This document shows positions 17,318 through 25,888 of a stretch of DNA of 64,000 nucleotides, piece by piece. The position numbers and the translations under genes were made by a program. Location: positions 62,001 through 126,000 of the forward strand of contig DEVL01000005.1 in NCBI GenBank assembly GCA_002363385.1, in the 5' to 3' direction. The notes below the pieces were generated by a model, which searched no databases, had not been told where the DNA came from, and worked only from the letters and a program-made list of their open reading frames with translations. This DNA comes from Stenotrophomonas maltophilia. Lineage in GTDB: Bacteria; Pseudomonadota; Gammaproteobacteria; Xanthomonadales; Xanthomonadaceae. Positions within the stretch are counted from its first letter, which is position 1. Each line of letters starts with the position of its first letter.

Positions 17318-17348
17318 GCTCCGGATCTCGATGAACGGGATCCGGAGC
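17318..17348. promoter_or_regulatory. 10-bp inverted repeat upstream of lemA
   Basis: Arms gctccggatc (17318-17327) and gatccggagc (17339-17348) are separated by 11 bases and begin six bases before the lemA ATG on the minus strand. It may be an operator or a hairpin that occludes the ribosome-binding region. Confidence 0.4.
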
Positions 17349-17422
17349 ATGCCACGCCTGCAGTAAAGCCGGCGTCACCAGCCACGCCCCTGAGTCAGGG
17401 GGCTGCCGCTTCCCCTACCCCC

Positions 17423-18172
17423 TTACCAGTTGCCGGCACCCGGCACGTGGTGGGCCACGGCGCGGCGGCGCATCAGCAGGTTCAACCATTCCACCAGCAC
17501 CGAGAAGCCCATCGCGGCGTAGATGTAGGGCTTGGGCACATGCACGTCCAGGCCATCGAGGATCAGTACCGCGCCGATCAGCAGGATGAAGGCCAGGGCC
17601 AGCATCTTCACGGTCGGGTTGGCGTCGATGAAGCGGCCCAGCGGGTTGGCGGCCAGCAGCATCACCGCGACCGAGAGCAGGATCGCGGCGACCATCACCG
17701 GCACATGCTCGGCGATGCCGACGGCGGTGATCACCGAGTCCAGCGAGAACACGATGTCGATGATGGCGATCTGCGCGATGACCATGCCGAACACGGCAGA
17801 GGCCTTGGTGGTGGTCGGATCTTCGTCCTCACCGCCGGTGATCAGCTCGCGGATTTCCATGCCGCCCTTGATGATCAGGAACAGGCCACCGACGATCAGC
17901 ACCAGGTCGCGGATCGAGATGCCCATCCCGGCCACCGTGAACAGGTTGGCCTGCATGTGTGCCAGATAGGCCAGCGAGACCAGCAGCAGGATGCGGGTGA
18001 TGCAGGCCACGGCGATGCCGAGCTTGCGTGCGAACGGACGACGCGCCTCGGGCAGCTTGCTCACCGCGATCGAGATGAACACCAGGTTGTCGATGCCCAG
18101 CACGATTTCCAGTGCGCTCAGCGTCAGAAGGGTCAACCAGACATTGGGGTCGGACAACAGCTCAAGAAACAT
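17423..18172 (-). CDS. TerC-family integral membrane protein
   Basis: A 249-residue TerC/YgdQ-type protein with seven or so membrane segments. Conserved acidic motifs sit inside helices, ALEIVLGIDNLVFI near residue 20 and IIDIVFSLDSVITAVG near 130, which are thought to bind metal. TerC relatives (Alx, MntP-like) export manganese or help metalate exported enzymes; the specific ion here is not deducible. A Shine-Dalgarno aagga precedes the ATG. Only 54 bases separate it from dgkA upstream, too short for a yybP-ykoY manganese riboswitch, and none was seen. A palindrome cccctgagtcaggggg at 17389-17404 follows the gene. Confidence 0.88.
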   Translation of the reverse strand: MFLELLSDPNVWLTLLTLSALEIVLGIDNLVFISIAVSKLPEARRPFARKLGIAVACITRILLLVSLAYLAHMQANLFTVAGMGISIRDLVLIVGGLFLIIKGGMEIRELITGGEDEDPTTTKASAVFGMVIAQIAIIDIVFSLDSVITAVGIAEHVPVMVAAILLSVAVMLLAANPLGRFIDANPTVKMLALAFILLIGAVLILDGLDVHVPKPYIYAAMGFSVLVEWLNLLMRRRAVAHHVPGAGNW

Positions 18173-18226
18173 GGACTTCCATCCTTACAGGGGGGATGAC
18201 GCGCGTGACGCGTCAGAAGTGGTATG

Positions 18227-18607
18227 TCAGAAGATCTGCGGCAGCAGGATCAGGACCCAGCACACCAGTACGTTCATCATCAGCACGAACACGGCGGCCG
18301 AGCCCATGTCCTTGGCACGACCAGCCAGCTCGTGGAACTCCGCGCCGTAGCGTTCGATCACCGCCTCGATCGCCGAGTTGGCCAGTTCCATGGCCAGCAC
18401 CAGCAGCACCGAACCGATCATCAGCGCACGCTCCACCGGGGTCTGGCCGAGCCAGAGTGCCAGCGGGGCGAGCACGATCAGCAGGTAGACCTCCAGCCGG
18501 AACGAGGACTCATGCAGCCAGGCCGCACGCAGGCCCTGCCACGACCAGACCGCGGCCTTGAAGATGCGCTTGGGGCCGCGCGGCAGGTGCCCGATTTCAT
18601 CCGCCAT
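18227..18607 (-). CDS. dgkA: Diacylglycerol kinase DgkA
   Basis: A 126-residue trimeric membrane kinase that phosphorylates diacylglycerol released during membrane-derived oligosaccharide and lipid turnover. The family pattern is clear: SWQGLRAAWLHESSFRLEVYL, then LAMELANSAIEAVIERYGAEFHELAGRAKDMGSAAV with the catalytic Glu and Asp, and three transmembrane helices. The ATG at 18607 gives the usual length; a TTG two codons upstream is unlikely. It is followed by the TerC-like gene 54 bases away, possibly cotranscribed. Confidence 0.94.
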   Translation of the reverse strand: MADEIGHLPRGPKRIFKAAVWSWQGLRAAWLHESSFRLEVYLLIVLAPLALWLGQTPVERALMIGSVLLVLAMELANSAIEAVIERYGAEFHELAGRAKDMGSAAVFVLMMNVLVCWVLILLPQIF

Positions 18608-18837
18608 GGGCAATCACCCCGGTCGGCAACGCGGGCCGGAACGGCAGGAACAGCACACGGCAGACAGTCATGGGCATCGCTGAATGGGGCAGGCAATCAC
18701 GCATTTTGCCATAAGCCGGCCAGGGCATTGTCGAAGGCGGCCAACGCCCGCCTATGGTAAAGCGCGGTCCGGCGGCAGCTTCTATGATGACTGCCTACCC
18801 GTCCGGGCGCCTTCGGGTGCCACTACAGGAGTCGTCC

Positions 18838-19545
18838 ATGCTGCACCGCCGTGCCCGTCCCCTTCTGCTCGCCCTTGCCCTGGGCGCTACCCTGCCCGCC
18901 CTGGCACGCACCCCGGCCCCCGCCGCGCCGCAGGTACCGACCCAGGTCTCCAATGTGGCCTGGGCCGGCGACATGGCGCAGTTCGCGGCCCAGGACGCGG
19001 TCACCCCGCCGCCGCGCGGCGGCATCGAGTTCATCGGCAGCTCCTCGATCCGCATGTGGGAAGGCCTTGCGGCCGATTTCCCGGGCCAGCCGGTGTTCAA
19101 CCGCGGCTTCGGCGGCTCGGAAGTGCGCGACAGCACCTGGTACGCCGACCGCATCGTGATCCCGTATGCGCCGTGCAAGGTGTTCTTCTACGCTGGCGAC
19201 AACGACCTCAACAGCGGCCGCAGCCCGGCCCAGGTGCGCGATGACGTGGTGGCCTTCGTGCACCGCGTGCACCGCGACCTGCCCAAGACCACGGTGGAGA
19301 TCATCTCGATCAAGCCCAGCCCGTCGCGCGCGAACCTGCTGCCGGCGGTGGTGGAAGCCAACGGGCTGATCAAGGCCGCGCTGACCAAGCTGCCCAACAC
19401 CGGCTACACCGATGTCTATACGCCGATGCTCGGCGCCGACGGCCAGCCGCGCGCCGCGCTGTTCCGCGAGGACATGCTGCACATGAAACCCGAGGGCTAC
19501 GCGATCTGGCGCACGGCGCTGGCGCCCAAGGTGCAGTGCGACTGA
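18838..19545 (+). CDS. Exported SGNH/GDSL hydrolase
   Basis: A 235-residue secreted esterase-like protein. The signal peptide spans roughly residues 1-22 (LHRRARPLLLALALGATLPALA). The SGNH blocks are FIGSSSIRMW (serine block, GSS in place of GDS), GFGGSEV (Gly block), YAGDNDL (Asn block) and EDMLHMKPEGY (Asp-x-x-His block). The natural substrate is unknown; close relatives are periplasmic acyl-esterases acting on carbohydrate or lipid esters. The start has a strong caggag Shine-Dalgarno. A TATGAT box near 18783-18788 is a plausible -10. It is convergent with the kinase gene downstream, with a hairpin between. Confidence 0.85.
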   Translation: MLHRRARPLLLALALGATLPALARTPAPAAPQVPTQVSNVAWAGDMAQFAAQDAVTPPPRGGIEFIGSSSIRMWEGLAADFPGQPVFNRGFGGSEVRDSTWYADRIVIPYAPCKVFFYAGDNDLNSGRSPAQVRDDVVAFVHRVHRDLPKTTVEIISIKPSPSRANLLPAVVEANGLIKAALTKLPNTGYTDVYTPMLGADGQPRAALFREDMLHMKPEGYAIWRTALAPKVQCD

Positions 19546-19553
19546 GCCGTGCC

Positions 19554-19572
19554 GGGAGGCGCCGCGCCTCCC
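19554..19572. terminator. Bidirectional hairpin between convergent genes
   Basis: Arms gggaggcg and cgcctccc with a three-base loop lie between the SGNH hydrolase stop and the kinase stop on the other strand. There is no long T-run on either side. Confidence 0.55.
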
Positions 19573-19576
19573 CGAC

Positions 19577-20848
19577 TCAGCGGTACTGAATCGTGGCCTG
19601 GGTGCCCTGCCCGGGCTCACTGGTCAGGCCGATCTTCCAGCCGAAGCGGTCACACAGCCGGCGTACGATCGACAGCCCCAGCCCGGTCCCCTGCGGGCGG
19701 CTGGGCTCGGCGCGGTAGAACGGCTCGAAGGCGCGGCTGAGCGCTTCGGCGGACATGCCGATACCCGTATCGCGAACGACCACCTGATCTTCCCCGACCT
19801 CCACGTCGATCCGGCCCTCGTCGGTATAGCTGCACGCGTTGCGCAGCAGATTGCTGATCACCACCTGCAGCACCCGCGGCGGTGCGTGCAGCATCACCGG
19901 GCCGCTGCTGTGCAGATGAATCTCCACCGGTCGGCCGGCGATCAGCTCGCGGGCGTTGTCCACCTCATGGCGGACGATCTCGTTGACGTCGAACAGTTCG
20001 ATCTGCGGCTCGACGTCGGCCTCGCGGGCGAGGATCAGGAAGGCGTCGATCACCGCTTCCATGTCGCGTCCGGCGCGTTGGATGCGCTGCAGGCCGCGGC
20101 GCAGGCGCGGGGTCATGTCCTCGTCGCCCAGCGCCATGTCGCTGGCCACGCGGATCACGGTCAGCGGGGTGCGCAGCTCGTGGCTGGCATCGCGGGTGAA
20201 GTTGCGCTCGCGCGCGACGTGCGCGGTGACCCTGGTGGCCAGCGAATGCAGCGCGGCGGCCAGCTGGCGGGTTTCGCCCTGCATGTCGGCCGGCAGTTTG
20301 GTCGGCGCCAGATCGGCCGCTTCCGGATGCCCGGGGTCCCAGCGCGAGACGCGCCGGGCCAGCCAGTTGACCGGCGACACCAGGCGTTTCGAGGCGCGGT
20401 AGGTGATCCACGAGGCGCCATAGACCGCCAGCAGGGTCAGCAGTACCGGCACGATGCCGAACCAGAACGCCAGCATCTCCGCGCGCGAGCGCAGGAACAC
20501 CAAGTACAGACGACCCTCCGGGCGCGCATCGACCAGCACCAGCTGATCGTCGTCCTTGAGTTCATGGAAACCAGGCGTGAGCGTGCGCAGATTGGCCGGC
20601 AGGCTCAGCAGGGATTGGCCGGTTTCGAGCAGGTAACCGCGGATGTTCTGGGTATTGGGTGGGGGCTGCACCGGCGAGGCCTCGTGCAGTTGCCAGTAGT
20701 AACCGGCCTCTTCCTGCAGCGCGCTGCTGACCAGACTGTGCTTGATCACCAACGACACCAGCCAGGCGCCCAGCAGAATGCCCAGACTGGCCAGCACGGC
20801 TTGCAGAATGAAGACGATACGGATCTTGCGCGGCAGACCGTGCGGCAT
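19577..20848 (-). CDS. Sensor histidine kinase, ColS/VgrS-like
   Basis: A 423-residue membrane kinase. The first transmembrane helix is at about 10-36, a periplasmic loop of some 85 residues follows, and the second helix is at about 127-149. Then come a HAMP-like linker, HisKA with FTRDASHELRTPLT (phospho-acceptor His at about 223), and an HATPase with NLLRNACSYTDEG (N box), VRDTGIGM (G1) and GTGLGLSIV (G2). The response regulator gene lies upstream at 21015-21728. The regulator's strong ColR character makes this ColS-like (VgrS in Xanthomonas, an iron-responsive sensor), but the periplasmic loop does not show an unambiguous ExxE iron motif, so the signal is left open. Confidence 0.85.
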   Translation of the reverse strand: MPHGLPRKIRIVFILQAVLASLGILLGAWLVSLVIKHSLVSSALQEEAGYYWQLHEASPVQPPPNTQNIRGYLLETGQSLLSLPANLRTLTPGFHELKDDDQLVLVDARPEGRLYLVFLRSRAEMLAFWFGIVPVLLTLLAVYGASWITYRASKRLVSPVNWLARRVSRWDPGHPEAADLAPTKLPADMQGETRQLAAALHSLATRVTAHVARERNFTRDASHELRTPLTVIRVASDMALGDEDMTPRLRRGLQRIQRAGRDMEAVIDAFLILAREADVEPQIELFDVNEIVRHEVDNARELIAGRPVEIHLHSSGPVMLHAPPRVLQVVISNLLRNACSYTDEGRIDVEVGEDQVVVRDTGIGMSAEALSRAFEPFYRAEPSRPQGTGLGLSIVRRLCDRFGWKIGLTSEPGQGTQATIQYR

Positions 20849-20911
20849 TACGGGATCCAGGGCGGTTCGCGGCGATTATAGGTAAGCGTGTCGTGATTCC
20901 ATCGTGCAAAT

Positions 20912-20946
20912 CATGACAACGGCCCGGCAAATGCCGGGCCGTCATG
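20912..20946. terminator. Strong hairpin between regulator and kinase genes
   Basis: A 10-bp perfect stem (cggcccggca/tgccgggccg) with a two-base loop is extended by outer arms catgac/gtcatg. It lies in the 166-base gap after the regulator. There is no T-run, so it may reduce read-through into the kinase gene or protect the regulator mRNA 3' end. Confidence 0.5.
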
Positions 20947-21014
20947 CGCCAGAGGAACCCGGAGGATCGGCGCTCACGCCACCCGCAGGCGGCCGAGCGG
21001 CGATCGACCGCCCA

Positions 21015-21728
21015 TCAGCTCATCGGCTGGGCGATATCGGCAATGCGGTAACCGGCACTCTGCACGGTGTGCAGCAGCGGGCGGTCGAACGGCTTGTCGA
21101 TGATCTTGCGCAGGTTGTACAGATGGCTGCGCAGGGTGTCCGAGTCCGGCAGGCCATTGCCCCAGATCTCGCGTTCGATCTCCTGGCGGGTCACCACACG
21201 CGGCGATTCGCGCATGAGGATCGTCAGCAGGCGCAGGCCGATCGGCGAGAGCTGCAGTTCGGTCCCGGCACGGGTGGCGCGCATGCTGACCGGATCGAGC
21301 ACGAGGTCGGCGACCTTGAGCACTTCCGAACCCACCTGGCGACGCTCGCGGCGGATCAGCGCACGCAGGCGGGCTTCCAGTTCCTGGATGGCGAACGGCT
21401 TGGTCAGGTAGTCATCGGCGCCGAACCCCAGGCCGGTGAGCTTGTCGTCCAGCGTGTCGCGCGCGGTCAGCATCAGCACCGGCGTCGATTTGCGGGCGTC
21501 GTTGCGCAGGCGGCGACAGACTTCGATGCCGTCCAGACGCGGCAGCATCAGGTCCAGCACGACCACGTCGTAGCTGTTCTCGGCCGCCAGGCGATAACCG
21601 TCCAGCCCATCCTGAGCGTAATCGACTTCAAAGCCGCGCCCTTCCAGGTACTCGCCGATCATCTCGGAAATATTACGGTTGTCTTCGACCACCAGCACCA
21701 GGCCGGAGGTTTCCTTTGTCTGACGCAT
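21015..21728 (-). CDS. OmpR-family response regulator, ColR/VgrR-like
   Basis: A 237-residue two-component regulator. The receiver has the acidic pair VVEDN, phospho-acceptor Asp at about 59 in VVVLDLMLPR, and the conserved Lys in LTKPFAIQELEARL. The winged-helix output ends in PDSDTLRSHLYNLRKIIDKP followed by LLHTVQSAGYRIA, a wording very close to ColR of pseudomonads and VgrR of Xanthomonas. Start at 21728 has the Shine-Dalgarno agaggga; the longer open frame upstream is not needed. It precedes its kinase, separated by a hairpin that could set a regulator-to-kinase expression ratio. Confidence 0.9.
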   Translation of the reverse strand: MRQTKETSGLVLVVEDNRNISEMIGEYLEGRGFEVDYAQDGLDGYRLAAENSYDVVVLDLMLPRLDGIEVCRRLRNDARKSTPVLMLTARDTLDDKLTGLGFGADDYLTKPFAIQELEARLRALIRRERRQVGSEVLKVADLVLDPVSMRATRAGTELQLSPIGLRLLTILMRESPRVVTRQEIEREIWGNGLPDSDTLRSHLYNLRKIIDKPFDRPLLHTVQSAGYRIADIAQPMS

Positions 21729-21805
21729 GGGATTCCCTCTTTCTTCAGCTTTGTGAAACATGCCGCATCGCCAGTGGACGTGGTGTGAAGTTCTTCATGC
21801 ACGGA

Positions 21806-22456
21806 TCAAAGCAGGGGTTTGAGCAGCGGCCAGACGTTCTCCAGCACCTGCGGCTGCGCAGCTGCGGTGGGGTGCAGCCCGTCGGCCTGCATCAGGTTGG
21901 GCTTCAAGGCCACGCCTTCGAGCAGGAACGGCAGCAGCGGCACGTCGTACTGTCTGGCCAGCTCCGCGTAGGTCTGGCGCAGGCGCTGGCGGTAGGCCGG
22001 GCCGTAGTTGGGCGGCACGTCGATGCCCAGCAGCAGCACCTTGGCGCCGGCCTTCTGGCTGGCCACGATCATCTTTTCCAGGTTGCCGCGCAGCTGGGCC
22101 GGGGTCAGCCCGCGCAGCGCATCGTTGCCGCCCAGTTCGATCACCACCACGGACGGCCGGTGCTTCTCCAGCAGGCCCGGCAGGCGGGTCAGCGCGCCGG
22201 CGGTGGTTTCGCCACTGATGCTGGCATTGATGATCGCCGGCGGCGGCGTGATCTGTTGTTTGACCCGCTGCTGAAGCAGGGTTACCCAGCCCGACGCGGC
22301 CGGGATATTGTGGGCGGCACTGAGGCTGTCGCCGACCACCAGCACCGCCGCACGGGTGTCCGGACCTTTGGCACAGGCCAGCATCGGCATCAGCAGCAAC
22401 CATGCCAGCAGCCAGCCCATCGAGGCTGCGCGGCCCTTTCCACTTGCTTGGTTCAT
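21806..22456 (-). CDS. tesA: Arylesterase / acyl-CoA thioesterase I TesA
   Basis: A 216-residue exported SGNH hydrolase. The N-terminus has a signal peptide with hydrophobic MGWLLAWLLLMPMLACA. Catalytic blocks are VVGDSLSAAHN (nucleophile Ser), NASISGETTAG, IELGGNDALRG and ADGLHPTAAAQ (Asp/His). TesA is a periplasmic thioesterase/lysophospholipase/arylesterase. It is divergent from the ybbA-ybbP transporter genes, the same neighbourhood as in E. coli. The start at 22456 lies within eight bases of, or overlapping, the likely ybbA start, leaving no spacer for promoters. Confidence 0.92.
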   Translation of the reverse strand: MNQASGKGRAASMGWLLAWLLLMPMLACAKGPDTRAAVLVVGDSLSAAHNIPAASGWVTLLQQRVKQQITPPPAIINASISGETTAGALTRLPGLLEKHRPSVVVIELGGNDALRGLTPAQLRGNLEKMIVASQKAGAKVLLLGIDVPPNYGPAYRQRLRQTYAELARQYDVPLLPFLLEGVALKPNLMQADGLHPTAAAQPQVLENVWPLLKPLL

Positions 22457-23179
22457 TGGAGAATCCTCATCGACAGCCTGTCCCCCCGCAGCGCGCCCGT
22501 CGCCATCGCCGCCCACAACGTGGGCAAGTCCGCACGTGGCCCGGAGGGTGAAGTCCACATACTGGACAACATTGACATGACCGTCCATGAAGGCGAGAGC
22601 GTGGCGATCGTCGGCGCTTCAGGTTCGGGCAAGACCACCCTGCTCGGCCTGCTGGCCGGACTGGACCTGCCCAGCCACGGCACGATCGCGCTGGCCGGTG
22701 CCGAGCTCGGCACGCTTGATGAGGAAGCCCGTGCGCAACTGCGCGCGCGCGAAGTCGGCTTCGTCTTCCAGAGTTTCCACCTGTTGCCGGCGTTGACCGC
22801 CGAAGAAAACATCGCGCTGCCGCTGGAACTGGCCGGCCGCGAAGATGCCGCGCGGGTGCGCGAGGTACTGGAACAGGTCGGTCTCGGCCACCGTGCGCGT
22901 CATTACCCGCGCCAGCTCTCCGGTGGTGAGCAGCAACGGGTGGCGCTGGCGCGTGCGTTCGTGGCGCGGCCGCGCATCCTGTTCGCCGATGAGCCGACCG
23001 GCAGCCTGGACCAGGCGACCGGGCAGCAGATCAGCGACCTGCTGTTCGCGCTCAACGCCACCAGCGACACCACTCTGGTGCTGGTCACCCACGACCTGCG
23101 CCTGGCCCAGCGCTGCGAGCGCATCTACCAGCTTGACGGTGGACGCCTGGCCGACACCGTTGCCGGCGTCGGCGCATGA
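22448..23179 (+). CDS. ybbA: ABC transporter ATP-binding protein YbbA
   Basis: An ATPase of about 230-243 residues of the lipoprotein/macrolide-export (LolD/MacB-like) class. It shows Walker A GASGSGKTTL, Q-loop FVFQSFHLLPAL, signature LSGGEQQRVALARAF, Walker B ILFADEPTGSLD and the switch His in VTHDLRLA. The start is unclear: there is no ATG or GTG before the conserved NVGKSARGPEG region, only a TTG at 22448, used here, which would overlap the divergent tesA start by nine bases; a CTG at 22478 is another possibility. The stop overlaps the permease start as ATGA. With YbbP it forms a complete exporter without a membrane-fusion protein. Confidence 0.88.
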   Translation: MVHWRILIDSLSPRSAPVAIAAHNVGKSARGPEGEVHILDNIDMTVHEGESVAIVGASGSGKTTLLGLLAGLDLPSHGTIALAGAELGTLDEEARAQLRAREVGFVFQSFHLLPALTAEENIALPLELAGREDAARVREVLEQVGLGHRARHYPRQLSGGEQQRVALARAFVARPRILFADEPTGSLDQATGQQISDLLFALNATSDTTLVLVTHDLRLAQRCERIYQLDGGRLADTVAGVGA

Positions 23180-25662
23180 ACGTCGTGCGCCACGCGGCGC
23201 GTGCGCTGCGACGCGAGTTCCTGGCCGGCGATCTGCTGACCGTATTCGCCGCGCTGGTATTGGGCGTGGCGGTGATGACCGCCGTCGGGACATTGGTCAA
23301 CCGCGTGACCCTGGCACTGACCAGCAGCGCAGCGGAGATGCTTGGCGGCGACCTTGGCCTGAGCGGCCGGGAAGACATCCCGCAGACCTTCGCCGATGCA
23401 GCGCGCGAGCGCGGCCTGGCCAACACGCGCATGGTCAGCTTCCCCAGCGTGCTGTTCCATGGCGATGACAGCCAGATGGCCAACATCAAGGCGGTCGCCG
23501 ATGGCTATCCGCTGCGTGGCGAACTGCGGGTCAGCCGCCGCATGCATGACAACGCCAGCGACACCGCAGGAACGCCGCCGCCAGGCGAGGCGTATGCCGA
23601 TCCGCGGCTGATGCAGGCGCTTGGCCTGCAGGTGGGCGATGCACTGGAATTTGGCGCAGGCACGTTGACGGTGACGCGCGTGCTGCAGGCCGAGCCGGAC
23701 ACCTCCGGTGAGCTGATGCAGCTGTCGCCGCCATTGCTGGTCAACCGCGTCGATGTGGACCGTGCTGGCCTGCTGGGGCCGGGCAGCCGCGCGTCGTATC
23801 GGATGATGTTCGCCGGTGAGCCGGCGAAGATCGAGGCCTTCCGCGAATGGCTGACGCCGCAGGCCAAGGGCTACCGCATTGTCGGCATCGCCGATGCCCA
23901 GCGTGGTGTGCGCGGTGCATTTGATCTGGCCGGTCGCTTCCTGTCGCTGGCTGCGCTGTTGGCGGTGTTGTTGGCCGGTGTCGCCACCGCGCTGGCCGCC
24001 AACCGCTTCGCGATGCGCCGCATCGATCAGGTGGCCATCCTGCGCTGCCTGGGCGCGCGCCAGCGCGACATCCTCACGGCAATGGCGCTGCAGCTGGTGA
24101 TGCTGGCGGTGCCGGCCTGTCTGGTCGGCATCGGCTTGGGCATGGCGGCGCAGGCCGGGCTGGTGCAGGCGCTGGGGGGATTGATTCCGAACCGCCTGCC
24201 GCTGCCGCAGGCCACACCGGCACTGAGTGGTGCGGGCATCGGCCTGGTGCTGCTGCTGGGCTTTGGCCTGCCGCCGTTGCTGCGCCTGCGCAGCGTGCCG
24301 CCGATGCGCGTGCTCAACCGCAGCTTCGCGGCGCTGCCGCCGAGTTCGATGCTGGTCTATGCCGCCGCGCTGGCCGCGACCGTGGCACTGACCGTGCAGG
24401 CCACCGGTGATGTGAAACTGGCCGCCTGGGTGCTGGGCGGGCTGGCCGCCCTGGCCGCCCTGGCCGGTGCCCTCGGTGCCCTGCTGCTGTGGCTGCTGCG
24501 AGGACTGCAGCCGCGTCTGCGCGGACGCTGGAAGCTGGGGCTGGCCTCGTTGACGCGCCGCCGCGGTCTGGCGGTGATGCAGCTGGTCGGGCTGTCACTG
24601 TCGCTGTGTTCGCTGCTGCTGCTGTCGGTGATCGGTCCGGGGCTGTTGGCGCAGTGGCGCGATCGCTTGCCGACCGATACGCCGAACTACTTCCTGATGA
24701 ACATCCAGCCCGAGCAGCGCGATGCGGTGCTGGCCACGCTGGGTGGGCTGGGCGTGGCATCACCGGGCATCGAGCCATTCAGTACCGGCCGCCTGCTGGC
24801 GGTCAATGATCGGCCGCCGCAGCGGCAGGCACGCGAGGACAACAGCAACGAGGATGACGATGCCAACCGGCCGGTCAATTTCTCGTGGCGGCATGATTTC
24901 CCGCCGGCCAATACGCTGCTCAGCGGGACGTTCTGGAAGGCCGGCAGCACGGCGGCGGAGGCCTCGATCGAGCAGGGCTGGGCCGAGCGCTACGGGATGA
25001 CGCTGGGCGACACGGTGACGCTGCAGATGGGCGATCAGGAGCGTCGTTTCACGATCACCAGCATCCGCAAGGCGGACTGGGATTCGTTCCGGGTCAACTT
25101 CTTCCTGCTGCTCAACGAGGGCGCGGTCGCCGATGCGCCGTACAACCTGATCACCGCGTTCCATCTGCCGCGCGCGCAGGCACCGGCGCTGGCCGGGCTG
25201 ACGCGGGAGTACCCGAACATTTCACTGTTGGATATCGACGGCATCCTGGAGCGGGTGCGCGAGGTGGTGGATCGGGTGAGCCAGGCGGTGCAGCTGGTGA
25301 TGGGCTTCAGTCTGCTGGCCGGGCTGCTGGTGTTGCTGGCGGCGTTGCAGGCGACGGCCGGTGAGCGACGTTACGACAGTGCGGTGCTGCGTACGCTGGG
25401 GGCGACGCGCCGTCAGCTGCGCGGTGCGGTGCTGGTGGAGTTCGGTGCGCTGGGGCTGTTGTCGGCGTTGTTGGCGGTGGGCGCGGCGGCGCTGCTGGGC
25501 TCGGTGGTGGCGCGGCAGGTGTTCGAGTTGACACTGAGTCCGCCGTGGGGGCCGCTGTTGGTCGGCGGTGGGTTGGGCGTGCTGTTGAGCATGCTGGCCG
25601 GTTGGTGGGGCACGCGGCGGATTCTGCACACGCCGCCGGCGTTGGCGCTTCGGGAGGCGTGA
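23176..25662 (+). CDS. ybbP: ABC transporter permease YbbP (FtsX-like)
   Basis: An 828-residue permease with two FtsX-type membrane modules: a single N-terminal helix (about 20-40), a large periplasmic domain, a helix cluster about 250-360, further helices about 400-460 and 480-505, a second periplasmic domain, and a final three-helix cluster from about 710 to 810. The FtsX core motifs RRIDQVAILRCLGARQRDIL and YDSAVLRTLGATRRQLRG occur once per half. It pairs with YbbA by ATGA overlap. Homologues next to tesA are conserved in proteobacteria; the transported substrate is not established. Confidence 0.9.
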   Translation: MNVVRHAARALRREFLAGDLLTVFAALVLGVAVMTAVGTLVNRVTLALTSSAAEMLGGDLGLSGREDIPQTFADAARERGLANTRMVSFPSVLFHGDDSQMANIKAVADGYPLRGELRVSRRMHDNASDTAGTPPPGEAYADPRLMQALGLQVGDALEFGAGTLTVTRVLQAEPDTSGELMQLSPPLLVNRVDVDRAGLLGPGSRASYRMMFAGEPAKIEAFREWLTPQAKGYRIVGIADAQRGVRGAFDLAGRFLSLAALLAVLLAGVATALAANRFAMRRIDQVAILRCLGARQRDILTAMALQLVMLAVPACLVGIGLGMAAQAGLVQALGGLIPNRLPLPQATPALSGAGIGLVLLLGFGLPPLLRLRSVPPMRVLNRSFAALPPSSMLVYAAALAATVALTVQATGDVKLAAWVLGGLAALAALAGALGALLLWLLRGLQPRLRGRWKLGLASLTRRRGLAVMQLVGLSLSLCSLLLLSVIGPGLLAQWRDRLPTDTPNYFLMNIQPEQRDAVLATLGGLGVASPGIEPFSTGRLLAVNDRPPQRQAREDNSNEDDDANRPVNFSWRHDFPPANTLLSGTFWKAGSTAAEASIEQGWAERYGMTLGDTVTLQMGDQERRFTITSIRKADWDSFRVNFFLLLNEGAVADAPYNLITAFHLPRAQAPALAGLTREYPNISLLDIDGILERVREVVDRVSQAVQLVMGFSLLAGLLVLLAALQATAGERRYDSAVLRTLGATRRQLRGAVLVEFGALGLLSALLAVGAAALLGSVVARQVFELTLSPPWGPLLVGGGLGVLLSMLAGWWGTRRILHTPPALALREA

Positions 25663-25730
25663 GTTGGGGCGCCGTTGCATTGAAAGCGAAAGCGAAAGCT
25701 ACGGCGTCCATGCGTCCACTGCCTGAAGGC

Positions 25731-25830
25731 TGGCGGGTAGCCCTGCCCAGGACGCGCCGTAAACCCATCCCTGGGGGCTCGTGGGCGCCATCCCTGGCGC
25801 CCTGACGGTCCCGGGCAGGGCTACCCGCCA
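25731..25830. repeat. 100-bp intergenic repeat with 18-bp perfect terminal inverted repeats (family A, copy 1)
   Basis: Ends tggcgggtagccctgccc and gggcagggctacccgcca are exact reverse complements. Inside, an ggcgcc/ggcgcc hairpin (25785-25802) sits between tgacggtc and ccaggacgcgccgta. The same internal order recurs, reversed, at 60336-60418. It occupies most of the 226-base gap between ybbP and the hemin locus; a short gcgaaa triplet repeat precedes it. I see no gene in this gap. Confidence 0.75.
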
Positions 25831-25888
25831 TCCTTCTCGAGGGATGGCTTTGGGCGGATGGGCGAGCGCCACACCGGTTGCGTCTGTG

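Noticed and set aside
18173..18226. yybP-ykoY manganese riboswitch before the TerC-like gene
   Set aside because: The gap is only 54 bases and lacks the conserved internal loops; only a small gacgcg dyad is present.
20912..20946. SMAG/REP repeat between regulator and kinase genes
   Set aside because: The stem is strong but has no GTAG head on either strand, so it is listed only as a hairpin.
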